Below are positions 8,801 to 16,362 of a stretch of 34,628 nt of DNA, one piece after another. Each line of letters starts with the position of its first letter. Positions within the stretch are counted from its first letter, which is position 1. Under the pieces are notes generated by a model that did no database searches, was not told the DNA's origin, and saw nothing but the letters and a program-made list of their open reading frames with translations. The stretch comes from Armatimonadota bacterium. GTDB taxonomy: Bacteria; Armatimonadota; JAAZEB01. Both the position numbers and the translations under genes were made by a program. Where the stretch lies: positions 1-34,628 of the forward strand of contig JAAZEB010000214.1 of NCBI GenBank assembly GCA_012512505.1. The letters run 5' to 3'.

Positions 8801-11135
8801 GCTGGCACCCGCCAAGGACGCGCTGGTGCAGGCGTATCTCGGCAACACCCTGGTTGGCCAGGCGCGCACCCGCGCCGATGGCACCTACGAGATCCAGGGT
8901 CTGCCGCCCGCCGTCTACCGCTGCGTCGCCGTGCTGCCCGGCTTCTCCTATGACCACGCCAAGAGCGACTCGGTGCATGGCGCCGGCCGGCGCGAGATGA
9001 ACTTCCACCTCAGCGAGGCGCCGCCAGGATCGATCTCCGGCCGCGTTACCGAGGCGGATGGCACCACCGCGATCGCCGGCGCCTCGGTGACCGCGACGCT
9101 GCAGGGCCAATACAAAGGCGAGACTATCCAGAAGTCGGTGCAGTCCGACCAGTTCGGCGCCTACACGATCTCCGACCTGCCCACCGGCCTCTATGAGGTG
9201 AAGGCGACTGCCGAGGGCTTCGCCGAGCAGACCTATTCGGGGCTGGTGACGGTGAATGCCGGCGCCGAGACGGCGAATATCAACTTCATCATGGGCGGGG
9301 TGCCCGGCGGGGTGACCGGCACGGTGACCCGCGAGTCGGACAACAGCGTGGTCGCCGGGGCCACCGTGGAACTGCGGCGCACCGACACGCTGGTGGCCCA
9401 GACGGTGACCGACGACAACGGCCGCTTCACCTTCAGCAACATCGGCGCCGGCACCTACGAGATCCACGTCACCGGTGGCGCCGGCATCCTGCCGACGATG
9501 GTGACCGTGGTGGTGCAGCCCAACACCCAGGTGCGCCGCAACGTGGTGGCGAAGACGCCGCCGCCCGCGCAGATCGCCGGTCTGGTGACCGACTCTGCCG
9601 GTAACCCGGTGGCCGGGGTGCGGATCGAGGCCTACCAGGGCACTCAGTTGGTGAAGAGCGTCCTCACTGGCGACGTGGTCGAGGAAGGCGGCAACCGCTA
9701 CAACTACAAGCTGACCGGGCTTGCCGCCGGACAGTACGACGTCCGCGCCAGCAAGGGCGGCTTCAGCGGCGGCAGCACCCGGGTGACGCTGCAGGAGAGC
9801 CAGCAGTTGTTCAACGTGAACTTCACGCTCGAATCGCTGCATGTCTTCTCCAGCGGCCTGTCCATGGTCTCCACGCCTTATGACTATAGCACGCGCGACC
9901 CGGGCAACCTGCTGGGGCTGGCAACCAACCAGGTGAAGATCGCCCATTGGGTGGGCACGCGCTACGCCTACTATCCGGAAGCACCGGCCGACCGCTTCCG
10001 CAACGGTGCCGGCTACTTCCTGCTGCTCGATAAGGCGGTGTCGCTCACTCAGGAAGGCACCCCCATCGATACCAGCAAGCCGAAGGCGCTGCGCCTGACC
10101 GCCGGCTGGAACATGATCGGTAACCCGTTCCCGTTCGCGGTGAACTGGTTTGATGCTCAGGTGCAGGTGGGCGCGGAGACGATCAGCCTCAACGAGGCGA
10201 TCAGCCGCGACCTGATCAAGAACGCGCTGTGGACCTACTCCAACGGCGAGTACCGCCTGGCGTTCCAGTTGATGCCTTGGGAAGGCTACTGGGTGAAGGC
10301 GACGCAGGATCTGACCGTGCTGATCCCGAATGTGGCGGCACGGAGCGCCCAAATCGATCCCTACCGCATCCGCCGGGCCACCGAGGATGGGTGGACACTG
10401 CAGTTGGTCGCGTCGGCAGGCAACTTCCGCGACGCGTCGAACTACCTCGGAGTAGCCACGCAGGCGCGTGAGGAGTACGACCCGGGCCACGACGTGTTGG
10501 AGGCACCGCCCACCGGCATGGCCGACTGGGTGCAGCTCACCTTCCCCCACCGCTCCGGCTGGGGCCACAACAGCGGCGACTACGCAGTGGACATCCGCTC
10601 CCGCGTCGCCAAAGAGCGAGTGTGGGAGTTCGAGGTGAGCACCAGCCTGGCCGACCGCGACGTGACGCTGACCTGGCCCAACGTCGGTCAACTGCCCAAG
10701 GGCTACACCGCCATGCTGGAGGACGTGGATGCCGGCGCTCGCCGCCTGCTGCGCTCCACTGGCTTCTATACCTTCCGCTCGCCGGCACAGGGAGGGGCGC
10801 GGCGCTTCCGGCTGCGCATCAGCAAGGAGACCTCCGCCCGGCTGGCCGTGAGCGGCCTGAAGATCACGCCGACCCGCGCCGGTGGGTCTGAACTCTCGTT
10901 CGACCTGTCGGAGCCGGCCACGGTGCGAGTGCAAATCCTGGGCGCCGGCGGCCGCCTGATCCGCGAAGTGAGCGCCGGACAGGCCCGCGCCGCCGGGGTC
11001 AATAGCGTCTACTGGGACGGCCGAGACAGCCGGGGCGTCACCCTGGGGTATGGGCTCTTCCTCTACCAGGTGGAAGCGGTTGCGGAGGATGGACGCACCG
11101 TCCGCGAGATGCGGCCGTTTGTGAACGTGCGATAA
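5838..11135 (+). CDS. Giant exported beta-propeller / carboxypeptidase-regulatory-domain protein
   Basis: Exported protein of 1765 residues; function unknown. Order: signal peptide (about 1-32, hydrophobic LLPVLFGVLSLVAFGGAFAG); five or six TolB/PD40-type propeller blades (about 105-425, e.g. HPRWSPDGKRILFQSNG); an Ig-like region (about 440-595); a Rossmann-like or glutamine-amidotransferase-like region (about 600-960, with FLNKGGRLVVTGQD); four carboxypeptidase-regulatory-like beta-sandwich domains (starting about 978, 1065, 1157 and 1245); and a C-terminal module (1336-1765) shared with the products at 13181 and 16363, ending in a FlgD-like Ig domain. Three blades carry DxDxDG calcium-loop-like motifs. 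The start is TTG at 5838 behind AGGAGGG, which gives the signal peptide directly. First gene after the 5683 promoter. Domain calls are by eye; the tail suggests cell-surface display or secretion. Confidence 0.85.
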   Translation: MKRKSAGRIKLLPVLFGVLSLVAFGGAFAGVSVRFGRSQAPARLAAPGDTTPAVPPGQRPSIRKRTMPLTSFERPMLDLRNPVPDSTPTRGRAIAVQNVNLTAAPSDEIDPIWSLDGTKIYFASNGEDTDNDGRIDRVRPDGTYHIWVMNPDGSGQRQLTFDPGNQVEPALSPNGLRLAYASNEAGDYDIYLMTLPSGPKKRLALGGSDERQPTWSAGGDKVAFASDYQTGIPKIWSMNADGTLPQMLSSAGPNEDSHPRWSPDGKRILFQSNGVDSDQDGRIDGASPDVNIWTMSYFGSEQTQITGLQLTAGYITDKDPRWSQDGSLILFASDRADTDNDGIFDATADFNIYYLSNGDRETATSSPAVRLTQRSATEFNPLTENEEMPTLFPHNYLYNPKIAFVSDQTGDHDIWITSIDDITDPRLEELPTVTPRQTIPGETVTITARVSDQESGVQAVYAQIRDPDDRVTDALGQDHKVYFVQPDNTNPALDAASWYVWSEVDCHQVDAQTYAYRIPRYRPGADTLLGQPPDPGWLRLYDDGQHGDGAAGDGVYGNTWRTPTNAPSDFYLDIIAYDNAGNWKMYDGVWGFTTQQFTATRGVLLVMDYAHGQKFMYGERGNFQYEMRYFPTWFPVESHYTRNPTGMSPFDADPAVYANNIVNLSQLGGVPPPAYALSSYAVDTFRQGLETENYDLWRVICRGRINPDVLAAYMPRQVPQPDFQDPYGAERLQLVAERCVFWVSPYSGNLWVGDGTIVDADTQVKLVDFLNKGGRLVVTGQDVAWALTRGGTASSPLLERMGVQYSDDAPAWTVPGFSMADDRLFMNASGGAPTSHPGFGYWGEPGEPAELHMPVWSFPIFAGSLLAGIDLSSTSAREQANHTDTDAAGNQYWIDAVTPIAPAETAYTYNPNAGVVSSDGVAAVRRVDNETQARSLFFAFGLEGVNREYFDDNNLGDHCHNVRNHLVHNAICWLRTGTIYGKVIFTAGLAPAKDALVQAYLGNTLVGQARTRADGTYEIQGLPPAVYRCVAVLPGFSYDHAKSDSVHGAGRREMNFHLSEAPPGSISGRVTEADGTTAIAGASVTATLQGQYKGETIQKSVQSDQFGAYTISDLPTGLYEVKATAEGFAEQTYSGLVTVNAGAETANINFIMGGVPGGVTGTVTRESDNSVVAGATVELRRTDTLVAQTVTDDNGRFTFSNIGAGTYEIHVTGGAGILPTMVTVVVQPNTQVRRNVVAKTPPPAQIAGLVTDSAGNPVAGVRIEAYQGTQLVKSVLTGDVVEEGGNRYNYKLTGLAAGQYDVRASKGGFSGGSTRVTLQESQQLFNVNFTLESLHVFSSGLSMVSTPYDYSTRDPGNLLGLATNQVKIAHWVGTRYAYYPEAPADRFRNGAGYFLLLDKAVSLTQEGTPIDTSKPKALRLTAGWNMIGNPFPFAVNWFDAQVQVGAETISLNEAISRDLIKNALWTYSNGEYRLAFQLMPWEGYWVKATQDLTVLIPNVAARSAQIDPYRIRRATEDGWTLQLVASAGNFRDASNYLGVATQAREEYDPGHDVLEAPPTGMADWVQLTFPHRSGWGHNSGDYAVDIRSRVAKERVWEFEVSTSLADRDVTLTWPNVGQLPKGYTAMLEDVDAGARRLLRSTGFYTFRSPAQGGARRFRLRISKETSARLAVSGLKITPTRAGGSELSFDLSEPATVRVQILGAGGRLIREVSAGQARAAGVNSVYWDGRDSRGVTLGYGLFLYQVEAVAEDGRTVREMRPFVNVR

Positions 11136-11166
11136 AGTGCATTTCCGATTGGCGATTGCCAAGGGA

Positions 11167-11283
11167 CGATTGGCGACTGTCGGCCGCCCGCTCGCGGCCC
11201 CATCAGCCTCCCTCCCGCCCGCTTTCGCCCGCGGTGGCAGTGCTGGCGCAGCGCGCCCAGCGTCAATCGGCAGTCGTCAATCG
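11167..11283 (+). promoter_or_regulatory. 17-bp leader stem-loop upstream of the CsgG/FlgT-like gene
   Basis: CGATTGGCGACTGTCGG (11167-11183) pairs over all 17 positions with TCGGCAGTCGTCAATCG (11267-11283), using 14 Watson-Crick and three G-U pairs. The 83-nt loop contains a further GGCCGC/GCGGCC hairpin. The right arm stops just before the GGAGGGG Shine-Dalgarno site. A second partial copy, CGATTGGCGATTGCC, precedes it at 11146-11160. Confidence 0.6.
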
Positions 11284-11300
11284 AGTGGAGGGGAATGCTT

Positions 11301-13088
11301 GTGAAGAACCTCAGGCGCAGCCGTTGGTCCCGGGAGATCGCCCGGGGGCTCATTCTGCTGTTCGTGTGGCCGCTGCTGCTGCTGTCGCTGCCACCCGACG
11401 CGGCGCAGGCCCAGTCCCCACTGAAGAGCGTCGCTGTCTTGGACTTCGAGAATACCACGGGCCGCTGGGGCACGGCGCTGGGGCGCAAGGCCGCGGACGC
11501 CGTGTGTCTGGAGCTGTCTCCGGAAGACTACGAAGTGGTCCGACGCGACACCGTTGAAAAGCAGATCGAAACGCTGGGTCTGCGCAAGCCGCTCGACCGC
11601 GATGCCCTCATCAGCCTGGCCACCAAGCTGGACCTGGACGCGATCATCATTGGCCGCGTCCTGCGGGCCGACATCCGCAAGGAGCGCCCTCAGCAGGCGC
11701 AGGTGCGGGTGGAAGTGCTCGTGCTTGACCCGCAGACCGGGGAATACGCCAACGGCGCCGTCAGCGACGGCCTGAGCAGCCCGCGCTACGAAGAGGTCAA
11801 CTCCAGCGTCCTCATCGAAGAGGCGGTCCATAAGGCATCGTTCCAGGCTGTCAAGCAGCTCGCGTCGCAGGAGATCCGGGATGGCACCGTCCTCTCTGCC
11901 CGCGACGGCGTGGCGCTGCTCAACATCGGCGCCCAGGACGGCGTCAAAGTCGGCATGGAGATGATCGTCCTGCGCCAGGGCGTCAAGGTTGGCCGCCTGG
12001 TGGTGCGCAGCACGACCAACCGTGACTCCGAGGCAAGCATCAAGGAGGACCTGCGCGGCATCACTTCGGAGGATAAGGCGCGCGTCGTCTACTCGCCGGC
12101 AGCCGTCACCGCGGGCGGGGCGAGCGTGGCTCGCTCGGGTGGCAAGCGCATTAGCGTCGGCAAGATCATCACCTATGCCCTCGGCGTGGCGGCCCTTGCC
12201 TACGCCCTCAAGATGGTGAAGAGCAAGGACCAGAAGAACGTGCCCGCTACCGGGGTGCGTGCCTGCGCCGCCCTCGACGGCACCGGTCAACCGGCCGTGC
12301 GCGTGACCTGGGGCAGACCCTCCACCCCCACCGCGCCGCACCTGGTCGGCTTCGTTATCTACCGCAGCACCACCCAGCACGGCTTCTACGAGCCGGTGGG
12401 CGCCGTCCTCGGCCCTTATGAGACCCAGTTCTGGGATAGCACCCTGGCCCGGACGTTCCAGAAGCCGACCGTCGGCGACACCGTGGACAATCTGGTGGAG
12501 CCGGTGCCCACGGAAGACCAGGACGCCATCGGTATTCAGCCGGGCGTGACCTACTACTACCGCGTCAGCCGGGTCTTCTGGAGGGAAGTGCCGCAAACTG
12601 ACAGCGGCAGCGGCCAGACCGGCACCACCGATAGCGAGTTCATCCTGGTCGAGTCTGACCAGAGCGAGCCGACCGGGCCGGCGACGGCGCTGGCGCGCCC
12701 GCGGCTGCAGAGCCCGGCCGATGGCGAGACCGTCAACCCGAGCAGCATCCTCTTCCGCTGGTTCTCGGTCGGCGGAGGCGACCAGTATACGCTGCAGGTG
12801 TCGGATACGCCGAGCTTCGACCCGGCCCGCACCTTCAGCAGCCCGGATGGCGACAGCCGCATGGCGCTGCCGGGCGGCGCCGACAACCAGACGATGTCGG
12901 CCACGTTCAACATCAGCGCAATGTTCCCCGCCACGGACCCGCAGACCGGGCAGTCGACGGTGCGGAACCTCTTCTGGCGGGTGGGCGTCCGGCACCGAGG
13001 GGATAGCGAGGCGCCGCTTGGCGGCTGGGTGTTCTCCGATGCCGAGCGCATGAGCACCCAGGAACTGCCGCCGCCGCCGGTGCAGTAG
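11301..13088 (+). CDS. CsgG/FlgT-like exported membrane protein with FN3 domains
   Basis: Protein of about 595 residues; precise role unknown. It starts with a signal peptide (IARGLILLFVWPLLLLSLPP, likely cut after AQA). A CsgG/LpoB-like alpha-beta domain follows, opening with SVAVLDFENTTGRWGTALG and continuing with VVRRDTVEKQIETLG and LDLDAIIIGRVL. Next comes a FlgT-C-like segment (LLNIGAQDGVKVGMEMIVLRQG), a probable membrane helix (IITYALGVAALAYALKMV, about 286-302) and two fibronectin-III-like regions (VGFVIYRSTTQHGFYEPVG and the SPADGETVNPSSILFRW region). CsgG-type proteins form or assist outer-membrane secretion pores and FlgT stabilises the flagellar basal body; no flagellar or curli genes are visible. 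GTG at 11301 is chosen because the ATG at 11295 lies almost on top of the GGAGGGG site. Confidence 0.8.
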   Translation: MKNLRRSRWSREIARGLILLFVWPLLLLSLPPDAAQAQSPLKSVAVLDFENTTGRWGTALGRKAADAVCLELSPEDYEVVRRDTVEKQIETLGLRKPLDRDALISLATKLDLDAIIIGRVLRADIRKERPQQAQVRVEVLVLDPQTGEYANGAVSDGLSSPRYEEVNSSVLIEEAVHKASFQAVKQLASQEIRDGTVLSARDGVALLNIGAQDGVKVGMEMIVLRQGVKVGRLVVRSTTNRDSEASIKEDLRGITSEDKARVVYSPAAVTAGGASVARSGGKRISVGKIITYALGVAALAYALKMVKSKDQKNVPATGVRACAALDGTGQPAVRVTWGRPSTPTAPHLVGFVIYRSTTQHGFYEPVGAVLGPYETQFWDSTLARTFQKPTVGDTVDNLVEPVPTEDQDAIGIQPGVTYYYRVSRVFWREVPQTDSGSGQTGTTDSEFILVESDQSEPTGPATALARPRLQSPADGETVNPSSILFRWFSVGGGDQYTLQVSDTPSFDPARTFSSPDGDSRMALPGGADNQTMSATFNISAMFPATDPQTGQSTVRNLFWRVGVRHRGDSEAPLGGWVFSDAERMSTQELPPPPVQ

Positions 13089-13095
13089 CTTAGTC

Positions 13096-13123
13096 GGGGG
13101 GCGGCGGCCTGGCTGCCGCCCCC
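13096..13123 (+). other. GC-rich stem-loop after the CsgG/FlgT-like gene
   Basis: GGGGGCGGC (13097-13105) pairs with GCCGCCCCC (13115-13123), with a short loop, 8 nt after the stop codon. No T tract follows, so full termination is unlikely; it may stabilise or attenuate the transcript before the next gene. Confidence 0.55.
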
Positions 13124-13180
13124 GGGCATAGGCGACCAGTTCCCAACTGAAAGCGCGATCAACAGGTGGGAGAGGGATCC

Positions 13181-16171
13181 ATGATCACTCACCGTTCACG
13201 CCTCCGCCGCCTTGCGGCAGGGGCGGGTGTCAAGGCGGCGCGCACGGGCCTTGCCCTGGCCCTGGTGGCCATTGCCGCCGCCGGCCAGGCCCTGGCGCAG
13301 CAGCAGCAGCAAGCCACCCCGATACCTTCAGTCGGTCAGGTGCGCGTCATCTGCCTGCGGGTTCAGTTCGAGCCGGCAGCGCCGCCGCTGGACCCGAGCA
13401 CCGGCAACCCGGTGGCCAACCAACTGCCGGCCACCCGGTTCAAGGCCCAGCACAACCGGCAATACTTCACCGACGTCATGGCTCGCGTGCGCGCCTACTT
13501 CCTGGAGGTGTCTCAGGGCAAGCTGGATCTCATCTCCACCATTGCTCCGACCGTCCTTTCGGTGACTGACTACAACAAGGACGAGGACTACTTCGGCGAC
13601 AACAACCAGCAGGCGGCGCGGGCGCAGGAGCTGCTGCAGACCGCGATCACCCTGGGCGAAGCGTCGGTAGACTACAGTCAGTACGACCTCGTGGTCGTCT
13701 TCCACGCTGGCGATGGCCAAGAGTCTGACTTCAAGGCCGCTGACGCCACGCTGATTCTGTCGCGTGGCGTGCGGGCGCCGATGACCGGCGGCGGCAAGAC
13801 GTTCGCTGGCGCGGTGCTGCAGTCGGCGGGCGAGGTTGCCCCCGCGGCCGGCGAGCAGCTCAGCATCGTCGGGCGCACCTGCTTCGGCATCGCCCAGGTG
13901 CTGGGCCCCAATGGCGCGATGATCACCGGCCAGGGCTTCTCGGAGCCAACCAGTGACAGCTACGTGGGCGTGTGGGACCTGATGGACCGGGGCTGGATGC
14001 TTGGCCCCCGCCTCAACACCTCGGGGCTTACCGATTGGTCGTCGCCCGCCCACCTCAACCCGTATGAGAAGGCGCGCCTGGGCTGGCTGCAGCCGATCCA
14101 GCTCACCAACAACGTGCGCAACGCCGAGATCGCCCAGGTCGCTACGACCGGCACCGTCTACCGCCTCTGGAAAGAAGGTCGGAGCGGCCCGGAGTTCTTC
14201 CTGGTGGAGAACCGGCAGCGGGTTGGCTTCGACAGCTACCTGCCGGAGACCGGCTTGCTGGTGTGGAAGGTGAACGAGGCGCTTGCCGGGCAGGTGGATG
14301 CCCAGCGGCTGCGGCTGGCGCTGCTGCAGGCGGATGGCCGTCAGGACATCGAGAACCAGACCAACACCGGCGATGGCGGCGACTGCTTCCCGGGTCAGCT
14401 AGCCCGCAAGGGCATCAACGACGATAGCAACCCGAGCACGCGTGATGCCAACGGCGCTGCCACCGGCGTGTCGATCACCGACGTGTCTGCCTCGGCGCAG
14501 ACGATGCGCGCCAGCCTCTACGTGGTGCCGCCGATGATCCTGGCGATGACCCCGAGCGGCAGCTTCACTACCGAGAGCGTTACCCCGACGTTCAAGGTGC
14601 GCTTCGCGGAGGACATCGACCCGAACACGATTGAGCTGACGCTGGACGATAGCGTGGTGGTCAGCCAGGCCAACCTCGGCAGCTACTACAACGCCGCGAC
14701 GCGCGAGCTGACCTACCGGGCGAGCCAGCTTGCCTACGGCCAGCACTCGCTGCACGTTGCCGTGCGCAATGCCGCCAAGACGGTGATGGAGTCGACCGGG
14801 AGCATGAACTTCCGGGTGAACTTCCGCACCATCCCGGCGGGCCTGCGGATGGTGTCGGTGCCCTACCGCCTGGCGGCCAACAGCAACACGCCGGCCGATG
14901 TGTTTGGCGCCGGGAACGTGGCCCGCTGGGTGGCGCCCCTGGGCGACTACCGCTATTATCCGGAGCACCCGGAAGGCGGCTTCAGCCCCGGCCCGGATGA
15001 CCCCCAGAACCCGACGCGGGTGGTGGGCGCCGCTCCGGCCGGCCTGGCCTACTGGATCAAGCTGTCGACCGACGCCCCGGTGCGCGTGGACGGCGACCAA
15101 CTGGAGAACACCGAGTACCGCATCCCGCTGTTCACCGGCTGGAACATGGTGGGCGATCCGTTCCCGTTCGCGGTGGACTGGAACGGCATCCAGGTGGAGT
15201 ACCAGGGGGTGACGAAGACGATGAGCGAGGCGGTGGAGGCCGACTGGCTCAGCGGTTCGCTCTACTCCTACACCTCCGGGGGCTACACCTGGAAGACGGC
15301 TCCCGCCGGCCAACTGAACCCCTGGGAGGGCTACTGGGTCAAGGCCAAGGTCGATTGCTGGCTGCTGGTGCCGCCGGTGCCTTCCGGCATCGCCACCCTC
15401 GGCCAGCGGGCTGCCAGCGAAGCGTTCCTCGCCGAGGGGCGCGCGGCGCTGGGCCGCGATGGCTGGCGGATCCGCCTGATGGCGCAGGCGCGCTCCGGCG
15501 CGGCGGATACGTTCAACTTCATCGGCGCCGCCGCTGGCGCGCGAGACGGTGCCGACCGCCTCGATGTGGAGAAGCCGCCTGTTCCCAGCGGGGGAACGGT
15601 GTGCCTGCGCATCCTGGATGGCGGCCGCAGCCTGGCGCAAGACCTGAAGGCTCCCGACATCGGCAACGGCAAGAGCTGGGAGTTCGAGGTCAACACCGAC
15701 CTGAAGCACGAGCCGATCACCCTGCAGTGGCCGAACCTGGGCGAACTGCCCGCCGACTACCGTGTGACGGTTGAGGATCTGGCCACCGGGCGCAAGATCT
15801 ACGCGCGCACTCGCGGCGGCTATACCTACAACTCGGGCGAAGGGGGCCCGCGCCGCTTCCGCCTGACGGTGGCGAAGCGGCTTACGGCGCCGCTTTCGGT
15901 GACCGACCTGACGGTGCAGCGCACGCGCGGCATTCCCTCGGTGCGCTTCAACTTGAGCCGCGAGGCCTCGGTGGCCGTCGAGGTGCTCAATGCCAGCGGC
16001 AAGCGGCAGTATCTGGTCACTGCCGAGCATGCTGGTGTGGCAGGAATGAACGTGGTCTCTACCGGCCGCGCTGATGGCCTGCAGCCCGGTCTTTACCTGC
16101 TGCAGGTGACCGCGACCGCGGCGGATGGCGCCACCGTGCGCGCCGTGCGGCCGTTGCTGGTAACCCGGTGA
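13181..16171 (+). CDS. M6-peptidase-like exported protein, zinc motif missing
   Basis: Protein of 996 residues with a signal peptide (ARTGLALALVAIAAAGQALA). Residues about 50-445 match the layout of M6 (immune inhibitor A-like) metalloproteases: RVICLRVQFE at the start, RVRAYFLEVSQGKLDL, then GVWDLMDRGWM, NPYEKARLGWLQPIQL and LVENRQRVGFDSYLPETGLL. The position where active members have HExxHxxG reads TCFGIAQVLG (238-247), and no other HExxH occurs, so it is probably catalytically dead. An Ig-like region (about 448-550, TPTFKVRFAEDIDPNTIEL) and the shared C-terminal module (about 553-996, with TGWNMVGDPFPFAVDW and NPWEGYWVKAK) follow. The start is ATG at 13181 behind GGGAGAGGG. It lies in the same transcription unit as its neighbours. 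Confidence 0.85.
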   Translation: MITHRSRLRRLAAGAGVKAARTGLALALVAIAAAGQALAQQQQQATPIPSVGQVRVICLRVQFEPAAPPLDPSTGNPVANQLPATRFKAQHNRQYFTDVMARVRAYFLEVSQGKLDLISTIAPTVLSVTDYNKDEDYFGDNNQQAARAQELLQTAITLGEASVDYSQYDLVVVFHAGDGQESDFKAADATLILSRGVRAPMTGGGKTFAGAVLQSAGEVAPAAGEQLSIVGRTCFGIAQVLGPNGAMITGQGFSEPTSDSYVGVWDLMDRGWMLGPRLNTSGLTDWSSPAHLNPYEKARLGWLQPIQLTNNVRNAEIAQVATTGTVYRLWKEGRSGPEFFLVENRQRVGFDSYLPETGLLVWKVNEALAGQVDAQRLRLALLQADGRQDIENQTNTGDGGDCFPGQLARKGINDDSNPSTRDANGAATGVSITDVSASAQTMRASLYVVPPMILAMTPSGSFTTESVTPTFKVRFAEDIDPNTIELTLDDSVVVSQANLGSYYNAATRELTYRASQLAYGQHSLHVAVRNAAKTVMESTGSMNFRVNFRTIPAGLRMVSVPYRLAANSNTPADVFGAGNVARWVAPLGDYRYYPEHPEGGFSPGPDDPQNPTRVVGAAPAGLAYWIKLSTDAPVRVDGDQLENTEYRIPLFTGWNMVGDPFPFAVDWNGIQVEYQGVTKTMSEAVEADWLSGSLYSYTSGGYTWKTAPAGQLNPWEGYWVKAKVDCWLLVPPVPSGIATLGQRAASEAFLAEGRAALGRDGWRIRLMAQARSGAADTFNFIGAAAGARDGADRLDVEKPPVPSGGTVCLRILDGGRSLAQDLKAPDIGNGKSWEFEVNTDLKHEPITLQWPNLGELPADYRVTVEDLATGRKIYARTRGGYTYNSGEGGPRRFRLTVAKRLTAPLSVTDLTVQRTRGIPSVRFNLSREASVAVEVLNASGKRQYLVTAEHAGVAGMNVVSTGRADGLQPGLYLLQVTATAADGATVRAVRPLLVTR

Positions 16172-16181
16172 TCGGCACACC

Positions 16182-16315
16182 TGCCCGGCGCCGGCGCTGG
16201 TGCCGGGCAGAGCCCGTCCAGCAGTCGGCGCTGCCGCGATGGATCGTGCCGGGGCGGGGTGTGGATGCCCGGTATCGGGCAGACGGAGTTCGTTGGCGAG
16301 CGCCCGTGAGGGCGC
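16182..16315 (+). other. Cluster of leader hairpins before the orphan ectodomain gene
   Basis: TGCCCGGC (16182-16189) pairs with GCCGGGCA (16202-16209), a GCCCGGTATCGGGC hairpin follows, and GCGCCC-GTGA-GGGCGC (16300-16315) has a GNRA-type tetraloop. None is followed by a T tract, so they are leader or processing structures rather than clear terminators. Confidence 0.5.
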
Positions 16316-16362
16316 GTGAGGAGGGGCTGTCCCCTGGCGCGGACTTCGGAGGAGAAAGCTAA

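Noticed and set aside
8427-11162. 911-residue open frame on the minus strand opposite the giant exported protein
   Set aside because: Histidine- and alanine-rich composition typical of an antisense shadow, no ribosome binding site seen, and the plus-strand protein has clear domains across the whole stretch.
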